Assembly: GCA_041481445.1 (NCBI GenBank)
Contig: JBGPBV010000027.1
Location: forward strand, 1-58,762
Direction of reading: 5' to 3'
Length of the DNA: 58,762 nt
Origin: AA29 sp041481445
Lineage (GTDB): Bacteria; Acidobacteriota; Vicinamibacteria; Fen-336
This document shows positions 8,152 through 15,858 of this stretch, in pieces. Made by a program: the position numbers and the translations under genes. The stretch's first letter is position 1; each line of letters starts with the position of its first letter. The notes below the pieces were generated by a model, which was given only the letters and a program-made list of their open reading frames with translations, was not told the DNA's origin and did not search any database.

Positions 8152-9551
8152 GACGCCGTCTCCTCGCGCACTTCCGCGCCGGGCACGATCGTCCGCATCT
8201 CGAAGATCGAGATCACCGGCATGAAGCGCACGAACAGGAAGAACAAGGTGAAGAAGAGGCCGATGGTGCCGATGTAGGTGGACCAGTCCCAGAAGGTCGG
8301 GTGGTACATGCCCCAGGAGGAGGGCAGGAAGTCGCGATGCAGGCTGGTCACCACGATCACGAACCGCTCCAGCCACATCCCGACGTTCGTGAACATCGCG
8401 CAGATGAACAGCCCCACCGTGCTCGTGCGGACGTTCTTGATCCAGAGGAACTGGGGCGAGATCACGTTGCAGACGATGAGGGCCCAGTAGAAGTGCTGGT
8501 AGGGGCCGAGCATGCGGTTCTTGATCATGAAGGCTTCGTAGGGATTGCCGCTGTACCAGCCCGCGAAGACCTCCATCATGTAGCCGTAGGCCACGATGAG
8601 GCCGGTGGCCAGCATGACCTTGCCCATGTTCTCGAGGTGCCGCGTGGTGATGAAGTCCTCGAGGCCGTACAGCTTGCGCAAGGGTATGGCGAGGGTCAGC
8701 ACCATGGCGAAGCCCGCGTAGATGGCGCCGGCCACGAAGTAGGGCGGGAAGATGGTGGCGTGCCAGCCGGGGATGATCCCCACCGCGAAGTCGAAGCTCA
8801 CCACCGTGTGCACGGAGATGACGAGCGGGGTGGCGAGGCCGGCCAGGAGCAGGTAGGCGGTGTCATAGTTGTGCCAGTGCCGCGCGCTGCCCCGCCAGCC
8901 CATGGCCAGCATCCCGTAGACGTGGGCGGCGAAGCGGCTGGTCGTGCGGTCGCGCAGGGTGGCGAAGTCGGGGATGAGGCCGATGAACCAGAACAGCGCC
9001 GAGACGGTGGCGTAGGTCGAGACCGCGAACACGTCCCAGATGAGCGGGCTGCGGAAGTTCGGCCAGAGGCCCATCGTGTTCGGGTAGGGGAAGAGCCAGT
9101 AGTCGAGCCAGGGCCGCCCGGTGTGCAGGGCGGGGTAGACCCCCGCGCAGGCCACCGCGAACAGCGTCATCGCCTCCGCGAAGCGGTTGATCGACGTGCG
9201 CCACTCCTGGCGCAGGAGGAGCAGGATGGCGGAGATGAGGGTGCCCGCGTGGCCGATGCCGATCCACCAGACGAAGTTCAGGATGTCGAAGGCCCACCCC
9301 ACCGGGATGTTCTCGCCCCAGATCCCCACCCCCTTGAACACGAGGTAGGCGATGCTGACCAGCATCAGGTTCATGACCGCGAAGGAGACCCCGAACCCCG
9401 CGAACCACCAGAGCGGAGTGCCCTTCTGCAGGACGAGGCTGCTGATCTTCTCGGTGACGGTCGCGAAGTTGTGACCGGGCGCGAGCAGGGCGTGCATCTC
9501 CGGGTGCGGGACGTGCACCACGGGCGGCTCGCCGTCGGGGCGCTCAACCAT
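8148..9551 (-). CDS. actC: Alternative complex III quinol-binding membrane subunit ActC (NrfD/PsrC)
   Basis: Polytopic subunit of 467 residues in the NrfD/PsrC family, thought to hold the quinol oxidation site of ACIII and to contact the iron-sulfur subunit ActB. About nine to ten hydrophobic spans are visible. Diagnostic parts are the N-terminal histidine-rich lead-in, FVWWIGIGHAGTLISAILLL, FPYPNTMGLWPNFRSPLIWD and GMLAMGWRGSARHW. The ATG at 9551 overlaps the end of actB by 8 nt. The HAGT and NFRSP segments are the most conserved stretches of the family, so the call is firm. Confidence 0.93.
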   Translation of the reverse strand: MVERPDGEPPVVHVPHPEMHALLAPGHNFATVTEKISSLVLQKGTPLWWFAGFGVSFAVMNLMLVSIAYLVFKGVGIWGENIPVGWAFDILNFVWWIGIGHAGTLISAILLLLRQEWRTSINRFAEAMTLFAVACAGVYPALHTGRPWLDYWLFPYPNTMGLWPNFRSPLIWDVFAVSTYATVSALFWFIGLIPDFATLRDRTTSRFAAHVYGMLAMGWRGSARHWHNYDTAYLLLAGLATPLVISVHTVVSFDFAVGIIPGWHATIFPPYFVAGAIYAGFAMVLTLAIPLRKLYGLEDFITTRHLENMGKVMLATGLIVAYGYMMEVFAGWYSGNPYEAFMIKNRMLGPYQHFYWALIVCNVISPQFLWIKNVRTSTVGLFICAMFTNVGMWLERFVIVVTSLHRDFLPSSWGMYHPTFWDWSTYIGTIGLFFTLFFLFVRFMPVISIFEMRTIVPGAEVREETAS

Positions 9552-12500
9552 GGTGCTCGCTCCCCTCCGCCGCCGCGGAGGCCGACAGCTCGGGGTTGGG
9601 GTTCCGGACCTCGGCCAGGTACGTGGTGCGCGGGCGCGTGTTCAGCTCCGCCAGCAGCGCGTAGTCCCGGTGCTGGGCCTTCCGCCGCGACACGCGGCTG
9701 CCCGGATCGTTGATGTCGCCGAAGACGATGGCCTGCGTCGGGCACACGGACTGGCAGGCGGTCTGGACCTCGCCGTCCCGGATCTCGCGGCCCTCGTTGT
9801 GGGCGGTGATGCGGGCGTGCTCGATGCGCTGGACGCAATACGTGCACTTCTCCATGACCCCGCGGCTGCGCACGCTCACGTCGGGGTTCCGCTGCAGCTT
9901 CAGGGTCGGGGTGCTCCAGTCCTGGAAGAGCAGGAAGTTGAAGCGCCGGACCTTGTAGGGGCAGTTGTTCGAGCAGTAGCGGGTGCCGATGCAGCGGTTG
10001 TAGACCTGGTCGTTGAGCCCCTCGTCGCTGTGGACGGTGGCGGCCACCGGGCACACCTGCTCGCAGGGCGCGTTCTCGCACTGCATGCAGGGCAGGGGCT
10101 GGAAGTGGGCGCGGATCGTCTCCGCCTGCTCAGGGTTGCCCGAGAAGTAGCGGTCCACGCGCAGCCAGTGCATCTCGCGTCCCTTGGCCACCTGCTCCCG
10201 TCCCACCACCGGGATGTTGTTCTCGGCCACGCAGGCCACCACGCACGCGTTGCAACCCACGCAGGAATTCAGGTCGATCGACATCCCCCAGGCGTGCGGC
10301 GCGAACGTGTTGTTCGGGTAGAGGGTCATGTCGCGCGGCGGGATCTCCGTCTGCTCCTTGATCGCCTCCGGCTCCTTCGCGTACTCGTCGACGGTCACCG
10401 AGCGGATGATGTGGCGCGTTCCGGCCTCGGCATCGATCGACCAGTGCTCCTGGGTGGAGGCCAGGACCTGCGTCTCGCCCGTGCGCGCGGCCTCCAGGCC
10501 CGAGCCGGCCCAGGGCGCGTCGCTGGTGCGGATGGCGCTGGCGTCGAACCCGGCCCCGTTTCCCACTCGGCCCGCGCGCGTGCGGCCGTAGCCGAGGTGC
10601 ACGGTCACCGTCTCTTCCGCCTGTCCCGGCAGCGTCCACACCGGCGCCTTCACCGTGCGCCCGCGGTAGCGCAGCTCGACGACGTCGTTGTTGGCGAGGC
10701 CGCGCCGGGCCGCGGTGGCGGGCGCGATCAGGGCGGCGTTGTCCCAGGTCAGCTTGGTGACGGGCCGGGGCAGCTCCTGGAGCCAGCCGAGGTTCGCGTA
10801 CCGGCCGTCGCCGATGTAGGGATCGGGCCGGAAGACGAGCTCAAGCCCGCCGCCGGTAGCGGGTGGCGTCACCGCCGCCACCGGCGGCGAAGGCGCCGTT
10901 CCTGGGCCGGCCGTGTCCGTTGCCGTTGCCGGCGTCGTTGCCGTTGCTACCGTCCACCCCGCCACCACCCCGTCGTGGAGCGCGCGCGGCCAGCGGCGGT
11001 CGAAGTCCGCTCCGAGCTCCTTGCGCCAGAAGTCCTTCACGATGTCGTGGCCCTTGCGGTCCGGACGGCTCGTGAGCGCGGCCAGCACCTCGTGGGCGGA
11101 GCGCGCGGACTCGTACAGCGGCGCGATGAGGGGCTGCATGATGGTCGCCGTCCCGTCGAAGGCGCGCGCGTCGCTCCAGGCCTCGAGGGGATGGGCCTGG
11201 GGGACGTGCCAGTGACAGAGGGCGGCCGTCTCGTCCTCGTAGAGGCCGAGGTGCACGCGGAGCTTGACCTTGTCCATGGCGGCCGCGAAGGCGAGGTCGG
11301 CGGGCGCGGTGTAGGCGGGGTTGCTGCCGAGGATCACCAGCACCTCGACGCGCCCCGCCTTCATGTCGGCGGCCAGCTCGGCCAGGGAGGCGGGGCCGTC
11401 CACGGGTCGCGCCGCCACTGGGGGGCCGTAGACGACGGTCTGGCCGACGTTGCCGAGCCGCTGGTTGATCTCTTGGGCGAGCGCGTGCACGGCCGGGGGC
11501 TGGTAGTGGCCGGCCAGCACGAGCGAGCGGCCGGCATGCGCCTGGAGGTCCTTCGCGACCGCGGCCGCCCAGGCCGCGGCCGGACTGCTGCCGGCAGGAG
11601 GCGCCGATTCCCCGAGCGCGGCGGCCACCGCCCGCGCGAAACCCTCGATCTCCGACGGGCGCAACGGCAGGCGATGGTCGGCGATCATCCCCGTGGCCGA
11701 GGGCGTGGGCTCGACGACGTAGAGGCGGTTCATCGGCTCTTCCGCCGGCCGCTTGCGCCGCGCGGTGTACTCGCGCGCGTAGCGCAGGCTGGCCGGCCCG
11801 TCCATCACGAAGTCGGCGTCGAGGGAGAGGATCACGTCCGCCTGGTCGAACCGGCACTGCGGGGCGGCCGAAGCGCCGCCGGCCGGCTCCCACTGATGCC
11901 ACTTCGCGGACGGGAGGTCACCCAGGATCTCCGCGAGCTGGGCGGCGAGGGTGGGCGAGGTGATCGTCTCGGTCAGGATGCGCAGGCCGACGCCCTGCCG
12001 CGGCTTCTGGACGGCGAGCGCGCTGCGCATGGCGGCCAGGAAGTCGCTCCAGGCCCGGATCTCGCCGCGGTAGGCCAGGGTCTGCGAGCGGTCCGGGTCG
12101 TAGAGGCCGAGCACCCAGGCCTGGCCGGCGGCGTCGGTCGCGCCCAGGCTGGCCGGGTGGTCCGGGTTCCCCTCGATCTTGGTCGGGCGGCCGAGGTGGC
12201 TCTCGACGAGGATGCCCTTCGCGTACCCGCGGTCGAGCATCGCGGTGGCGTAGAAGAGCGGCCGGCCCGGGACCGCCTGCTCCGGCGGCTGCACGTAGGG
12301 GACGATCTTCTCGTCCGGCTGCTTGGTGCAGCCGACGAGGCCGGCCAGGGCCAGCGAGGCCCCCATCACGGTGAGGAACTCGCGCCGTCCCCGGGGATCG
12401 TCGAGCTCGGAGGCCTGGGCCGGGAACTCGCGGTGGAGGAACTCCAGGAACTCCGGCGTACGCGCCAGCTCCTCCAGGCTCCGCCAGTAGGTCCGGCCCT

Positions 12501-12573
12501 GCGCGCCGTCGAGGCGGCGGCGCACGCCGCCCAGGTCCACGCGCACGGCCGGCACGTCGGGCCCGGCGCTCAT
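9544..12573 (-). CDS. actB: Alternative complex III iron-sulfur/molybdopterin-like subunit ActB
   Basis: Large ACIII subunit of 1009 residues, a natural fusion of a molybdopterin-oxidoreductase-like domain and a ferredoxin-like domain with several iron-sulfur clusters. A Tat-type signal (RREFLTVMGASLALAGLVGC, R63-R64, Cys82 in a lipobox) predicts folded export. The N-terminal catalytic-like domain lacks the cysteine-rich cofactor motif of active molybdoenzymes, as in other ActB proteins, so no Mo cofactor is expected. The C-terminal part has four cysteine clusters, including CVGCNACVVAC, CMQCENAPCEQVCP and CTYCVQRIEHAR. A Thr/Pro/Ala-rich linker is coded near 10850-10945. The ATG at 12573 overlaps the actA stop (ATGA). 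Confidence 0.95.
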   Translation of the reverse strand: MSAGPDVPAVRVDLGGVRRRLDGAQGRTYWRSLEELARTPEFLEFLHREFPAQASELDDPRGRREFLTVMGASLALAGLVGCTKQPDEKIVPYVQPPEQAVPGRPLFYATAMLDRGYAKGILVESHLGRPTKIEGNPDHPASLGATDAAGQAWVLGLYDPDRSQTLAYRGEIRAWSDFLAAMRSALAVQKPRQGVGLRILTETITSPTLAAQLAEILGDLPSAKWHQWEPAGGASAAPQCRFDQADVILSLDADFVMDGPASLRYAREYTARRKRPAEEPMNRLYVVEPTPSATGMIADHRLPLRPSEIEGFARAVAAALGESAPPAGSSPAAAWAAAVAKDLQAHAGRSLVLAGHYQPPAVHALAQEINQRLGNVGQTVVYGPPVAARPVDGPASLAELAADMKAGRVEVLVILGSNPAYTAPADLAFAAAMDKVKLRVHLGLYEDETAALCHWHVPQAHPLEAWSDARAFDGTATIMQPLIAPLYESARSAHEVLAALTSRPDRKGHDIVKDFWRKELGADFDRRWPRALHDGVVAGWTVATATTPATATDTAGPGTAPSPPVAAVTPPATGGGLELVFRPDPYIGDGRYANLGWLQELPRPVTKLTWDNAALIAPATAARRGLANNDVVELRYRGRTVKAPVWTLPGQAEETVTVHLGYGRTRAGRVGNGAGFDASAIRTSDAPWAGSGLEAARTGETQVLASTQEHWSIDAEAGTRHIIRSVTVDEYAKEPEAIKEQTEIPPRDMTLYPNNTFAPHAWGMSIDLNSCVGCNACVVACVAENNIPVVGREQVAKGREMHWLRVDRYFSGNPEQAETIRAHFQPLPCMQCENAPCEQVCPVAATVHSDEGLNDQVYNRCIGTRYCSNNCPYKVRRFNFLLFQDWSTPTLKLQRNPDVSVRSRGVMEKCTYCVQRIEHARITAHNEGREIRDGEVQTACQSVCPTQAIVFGDINDPGSRVSRRKAQHRDYALLAELNTRPRTTYLAEVRNPNPELSASAAAEGSEHHG

Positions 12574-13220
12574 CGGTGGCACGTGGAGCAGGAGGTCCGG
12601 GTCTGGATGCCGTAGGCGCGCACGAGGGCGCGCCCCTGCTCGAGCTGGTCCGGCGGCGGTTGCCACGACACGCTGAAGACCTCCTCCTTCGGCCGGACGT
12701 ACTTCTCCGGGCGGCGGTGACAGTCGAGGCACCATTCCATCTGCAGCGAGGCGTACTGCCACATCAGCGGCATGCGGTCCACCGGCCCGTGGCAGGTCGT
12801 GCAGCCCACGCCCTTGTTCACGTGCGCGCTGTGGTTGAAGTACGCGAAGTCGGGCAGGTCGTGCACGCGCGTCCACTCGATGGACACTCCGGTGCGGAAG
12901 CTGGCCCGCACCGGCTCCAGGGTCGGGCTCTGGCTCCAGATCTGGGAGTGACAGTTCATGCACGTCTTGGTGGGAGGGACGCCGGCGGTGGCCGAGGTCT
13001 CGACGGTGGCGTGGCAGTAGCGGCAGTCCAGGCCCATGCCCCCGACGTGGTGCTGGTGGCTGAACGGCACCGGCTGCTCGCGGGCGATCCCGGCCTGGGT
13101 GACGTAGCCGGACCGGTTGATCTCCGCGATGGCGAAGAGCGAGCCCACGACCAGGAACAGGGCCCCGAAGATGCTGAGCTTCGAGAGCGTGTTCGTGCTG
13201 CGATGGAACGTCTGTGGCAT
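12570..13220 (-). CDS. actA: Alternative complex III pentaheme cytochrome c ActA
   Basis: First gene of the respiratory operon. The 216-residue protein has one N-terminal membrane anchor (about 13-33) followed by exactly five CxxCH heme sites: CRYCH (66-70), CMNCH (87-91), CTTCH (140-144), CLDCH (164-168) and CSTCH (211-215), with extra histidines as axial ligands. This is the ActA signature. The last heme site is only one residue from the C-terminus. The ATG at 13220 (MPQTFHRSTN) is preferred over an upstream frame extension because the anchor follows it directly and CTGGAG precedes it. A promoter lies at 13275-13304. Confidence 0.95.
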   Translation of the reverse strand: MPQTFHRSTNTLSKLSIFGALFLVVGSLFAIAEINRSGYVTQAGIAREQPVPFSHQHHVGGMGLDCRYCHATVETSATAGVPPTKTCMNCHSQIWSQSPTLEPVRASFRTGVSIEWTRVHDLPDFAYFNHSAHVNKGVGCTTCHGPVDRMPLMWQYASLQMEWCLDCHRRPEKYVRPKEEVFSVSWQPPPDQLEQGRALVRAYGIQTRTSCSTCHR

Positions 13221-13274
13221 CGGGCTCCAGGGGGAGACGATGACGCGGGCGATACGGCCATCGGGCGGCGCGCA

Positions 13275-13304
13275 AAGATACGTCACCGGGCGAAAACCCG
13301 TCAA
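13275..13304 (-). promoter_or_regulatory. Predicted housekeeping promoter of the ACIII-caa3 operon
   Basis: On the minus strand TTGACG (13304-13299) is followed after 18 nt by TATCTT (13280-13275). This matches the sigma-70 consensus at five and four of six positions. The expected transcript would start near 13268 and have a leader of about 48 nt before the actA ATG at 13220. No other promoter-like match is seen in the 200-nt gap. Confidence 0.6.
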
Positions 13305-13346
13305 GGGAAGGCGCGACGCAGGAGTCAGCAGGCAGTGAGCGATGCC

Positions 13347-13420
13347 GAGCCGGATTCACTCCGGCGAGGCGTCGGAAGGGGGGCCGAGGGGGGAAACGCG
13401 ACGCAAGCGTTTCCCCCCAC
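13347..13420 (+). repeat. Copy A of a dispersed intergenic repeat
   Basis: A stretch of about 74 nt starting GAGCCGGATTCACTCCGGCG and ending in the run of six C near 13418. It closely resembles the reverse complement of 47805-47868: both share GAGCCG-R-ATTCACT-Y-CGGCGAGGCG, a G-rich middle and CGCGACGCA followed by CCCCCC. Both copies lie just downstream of the 3' end of a gene, here upp, in the same relative orientation. It contains the hairpin listed at 13388-13418. Confidence 0.6.
13388..13418 (-). terminator. Perfect 12-bp hairpin downstream of upp
   Basis: GGGGGGAAACGC (13388-13399) and GCGTTTCCCCCC (13407-13418) form a perfect 12-bp stem with a 7-nt loop, 5 nt past the upp stop codon. 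There is no T-tract on the minus-strand side, so termination may be of the U-less type or the hairpin may protect the 3' end. It is part of the repeat at 13347-13420. Confidence 0.55.
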
Positions 13421-13423
13421 GCA

Positions 13424-14044
13424 CTAGGTCCCGAACAGGCGGTCGCCGAAGTCACCCAGGCCGGGCAGGATGTACTTGCGGTCGTTCAGCGCGCGATCGA
13501 GGGCGGCGGTGAAGATCACGGCGTCGGGCACCACCGCGGCCAGGTGGGCCACGCCCTCGGGGGCGGCCACGATCGAGAGCAGCCGCACCTCCCGCGCCCC
13601 CAGCCCGACGAGGCCGTCCACCGCCATCGCCGCCGATCCCCCGGTGGCGAGCATGGGATCGAGGAGGAAGACCACGGCGTCCCCCAGCTCGCGCGGGACC
13701 TTCTCGTAGTAGCGCCGGGCGGCCGCCGTCTCCTCGTTGCGCTCGAGCCCGAAGTAGCCGACCTGGGCCCCCGGCACCAGCTCCAGGAAGGCGTCGAGCA
13801 TCCCCAGGCCCGCGCGCAGCACCGGCACCGCCACGATCCGCGAGGCGATGCGGAAGGCGGAAGTGGTCTCCAGCGGGGTCTCCACCGCGGTCTCGGCCAG
13901 GGCCACGTCGCGGGTGGCCTCGGCGGCCAGGAGCAGGCTCACCCGCCGGGCCAGGCGCCGGAACTCGTCGCACGGGGTCTGGCGGTCGCGCAGGCGGGCC
14001 AGGGCGTCCTCGATGACAGGGTGGCGCACGACGTGCAGCGGCAT
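13424..14044 (-). CDS. upp: Uracil phosphoribosyltransferase
   Basis: Salvage enzyme converting uracil and PRPP to UMP in the cytoplasm. The 206-residue length is standard. The PRPP-binding loop DPMLATGGSA (129-138), the VPVLRAGLGM segment (73-82) and the C-terminal uracil-binding GLGDFGDRLFGT (195-206) are intact. ATG at 14044 has no evident Shine-Dalgarno sequence; a GTTAAT-like element lies 11 nt upstream, so the message may be nearly leaderless. It is monocistronic, with a hairpin after its stop. Confidence 0.95.
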   Translation of the reverse strand: MPLHVVRHPVIEDALARLRDRQTPCDEFRRLARRVSLLLAAEATRDVALAETAVETPLETTSAFRIASRIVAVPVLRAGLGMLDAFLELVPGAQVGYFGLERNEETAAARRYYEKVPRELGDAVVFLLDPMLATGGSAAMAVDGLVGLGAREVRLLSIVAAPEGVAHLAAVVPDAVIFTAALDRALNDRKYILPGLGDFGDRLFGT

Positions 14045-14168
14045 CGGCGCGGCAGATTAACATGGCGGGCAAGCCTGCGAGCGGGGCGATTCACTCGCGA
14101 CGCGAGCAGGGACCGGGGGGTAGCGCGAAGCGCGCAGGGGGGCATCCGTCCAGCCGGGCGCACCCCCC

Positions 14169-14177
14169 TGATATACT
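14169..14177 (+). promoter_or_regulatory. Extended -10 promoter of the DUF507 pair
   Basis: TGATATACT matches an extended -10 element (TG-n-TATACT), with the hexamer at 14172-14177. The ATG of the first DUF507 gene is at 14192, so the leader would be only about 8 nt. No -35 match is seen, as is usual for extended -10 promoters. Confidence 0.5.
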
Positions 14178-14191
14178 CGAAGGAATCAAAC

Positions 14192-14470
14192 ATGCGACTG
14201 ACATCCGACGAGGTCGAGTTCCTCGGGCGCAAGATCGTCAAGACGCTGGTGCACGAGGGCAAGCTCGAGGTGGACTCCCAGCCGCGGGTGACCGGCGACA
14301 TCGTGAAGGTGATCACGGAGGAGCTGGCGGTGGAGGACCGGCTCAACGAGGAGGTGCGCGAGGTGCTGCTCCAGCACGCCTCCGAGATGGAGCGCTCGAA
14401 CGTCGCCTACACCGAGATGTTCAAGATGCTCAAGAAGAAGATGGCCAGGGAGAAGGGCATCATCCTGTGA
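14192..14470 (+). CDS. DUF507 family protein (first of tandem pair)
   Basis: Small cytoplasmic protein of 92 residues matching DUF507, of unknown function, known from Acidobacteria, Deltaproteobacteria and Aquificae. Typical segments are MRLTSDEVEFLGRKIVKTLV at the N-terminus, the acidic helix VITEELAVEDRLNEEVREVL and the Lys-rich tail MFKMLKKKMAREKGIIL. The pattern is all-helical and highly charged, with no cysteine or membrane segment. ATG at 14192 follows GAAGGA. Its TGA overlaps the GTG of the next gene. Family call is good; function cannot be inferred. Confidence 0.85.
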   Translation: MRLTSDEVEFLGRKIVKTLVHEGKLEVDSQPRVTGDIVKVITEELAVEDRLNEEVREVLLQHASEMERSNVAYTEMFKMLKKKMAREKGIIL

Positions 14471-14751
14471 AGCTCTCCCGCGAGAAGATCCTGCGCCTGT
14501 CCCACCTCATCCTCGACCACCTCAACAAGGACGAGGAAGTGGAGTACTTCGCCGATCCCCAGGAGATCCGCCAGGAGATCGTGAAGATGATCTCCGACGA
14601 GATGAAGACGGACGAGGCCATCGACGCCATCGTGCGCCGCAAGATCGAGACCCAGAAGCGCGCGATCGTCGAGGGCTCGGACGAGTGGGACGTGCTCTAC
14701 CGCAAGTACTACGAAGAGGAAGTCGGCCGCCACCGCAGGGTGATGCCCTAG
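14467..14751 (+). CDS. DUF507 family protein (second of tandem pair)
   Basis: A 94-residue paralogue of the preceding gene, starting at GTG 14467 in a GTGA overlap with the upstream stop. It begins with LSREKILRLSHLILDHLNKD and ends with SDEWDVLYRKYYEEEVGRHR; the central part, EIVKMISDEMKTDEAIDAIV, aligns with the same region of its neighbour. The tight coupling suggests equal synthesis and perhaps a heterodimer, which is inference. It runs up to a convergent DUF3108 gene 25 nt away. Confidence 0.85.
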   Translation: MKLSREKILRLSHLILDHLNKDEEVEYFADPQEIRQEIVKMISDEMKTDEAIDAIVRRKIETQKRAIVEGSDEWDVLYRKYYEEEVGRHRRVMP

Positions 14752-14776
14752 CCCCGCCTCCGCGCCGCCACCCCGG

Positions 14777-15556
14777 TCAGCGCGCCGCCGTCGGCGGCGT
14801 GTAGGATTCGAGGTCGCCGGACACGGAGCCGACCGGCACCTTCGAGCGCACGCGAACCGGGATCCGCCGCGCGTCCGCCGTCACCCACACCACCAGCCGC
14901 CCTTCCTGGGTGAACAGCCCGGAGCCGGGAGGCACCACCGGCTCCGCCACCTGCGTCCGCACGCCCCGCCCCAGGGGCGGGGGCAGGTCGAGGGTCTCGT
15001 ACCCGAGGTGACGGAAGGGCAGGTCGTAGAGCTTTCCGTTGTCGAACACGCGCACGGTGAGCCCGCTCCCCGTGGCCAGCCCGCGCTGGCGCGCCACGAA
15101 GAACGCGGAGAACACGTCCAGGGCGCAGGCCCCCACCGCAAAGGCCTTCTGCGCGACCTTGGCGTCCTCCACCACCGCCGTCCCCGCCAGGGGGTCGATG
15201 CGCACGACCTGGTCGCGCGCGGCCCGCCCCTCGCGCAGGTGCTTCTCGATCCCGTACGAGCAGCCGGTGGCGGGATCCCACGTCGCCACCGTGTGGTCGT
15301 CCACCCGGTACCGGAAGAGCCAGGCGAAGAACCCCTCGCTGCGCACGTCCAGCTTGAGGAGGGAGACGGGCCGGCCCTCGTGCAGCCCGTTCTCCACCGC
15401 GATCACCGCGTGACCGGCGAGCAGATGGGCATAGGTCATCCGGAACACCAGCCGCTCCCCCGCGCCGAAAGGGGGAGCGACCGGAGCCGGTGACGGAGCC
15501 TCCGCCCGCGCGCCGGCATGCAGCGCCATGAGGACGACCGCGGTGGCCAGGATCAA
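14777..15556 (-). CDS. DUF3108 domain exported protein
   Basis: Predicted periplasmic protein of 259 residues with an N-terminal signal peptide (about 1-18, ending GARA). The body matches DUF3108, a beta-rich fold that starts GERLVFRMTYAHLLAGHAVI and includes the FAWLFRYRVDDHTVATWDP segment; such proteins are thought to bind lipidic or hydrophobic ligands in the envelope, without direct proof. A single Cys pair region (C109, C156 approx.) may form a disulfide. Start is TTG at 15556 with GGGGAG six nt upstream; the next ATG is inside the signal peptide, so TTG is preferred. Divergent from the BON gene. Confidence 0.75.
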   Translation of the reverse strand: MILATAVVLMALHAGARAEAPSPAPVAPPFGAGERLVFRMTYAHLLAGHAVIAVENGLHEGRPVSLLKLDVRSEGFFAWLFRYRVDDHTVATWDPATGCSYGIEKHLREGRAARDQVVRIDPLAGTAVVEDAKVAQKAFAVGACALDVFSAFFVARQRGLATGSGLTVRVFDNGKLYDLPFRHLGYETLDLPPPLGRGVRTQVAEPVVPPGSGLFTQEGRLVVWVTADARRIPVRVRSKVPVGSVSGDLESYTPPTAAR

Positions 15557-15858
15557 CCTGCACTCCCCTTCTTCTTCTATTGGACCAATGGACTATTGAC
15601 GATGGACGAGCCGGCAGGTGCAAATTGTACAAAGCCGCGCGGACGACCGCGGGTCGGCCGGGTGTGGCCGCCGGCGGGGAGGCCGCGCGGGAACTCCGTG
15701 GTTCCGGCGTCTGGGGCCCGGTTTCGCTCGTTGTCGGCGCACGAAACCAGGCCCACGGCCGGACGGGCGGTGACCGAGAATTTCGCGCATGGATCTTGCA
15801 TCGCCGACGCGTTTAGGTTGAGCCTATAGAAGCAAGTGTTCAAGGAGGCCCCAACCTG
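15557..15858. other. Divergent intergenic region, no gene seen
   Basis: This 302-nt gap separates the divergent DUF3108 and BON genes and is less GC-rich than its surroundings. It holds two short palindromes, ATTGGACCAAT at 15579-15589 and TTGTACAA near 15624-15631, and a minus-strand TACAAT that could be a -10 element for the DUF3108 gene. A strong AAGGAGG near 15842 serves the BON gene. I see no conserved RNA or credible short gene. Confidence 0.5.

Noticed and set aside
9544..12573. ActB as an active molybdoenzyme
   Set aside because: The N-terminal domain lacks the cofactor-binding cysteine motif. ActB proteins are known to have lost the molybdopterin cofactor.
9550..12615. A 1021-codon open frame antisense to actB, and many others of similar kind over the window
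   Set aside because: High GC content keeps antisense frames free of stops. The translation is Arg/Gly/His-rich with no motif, while the minus strand encodes a full ActB.
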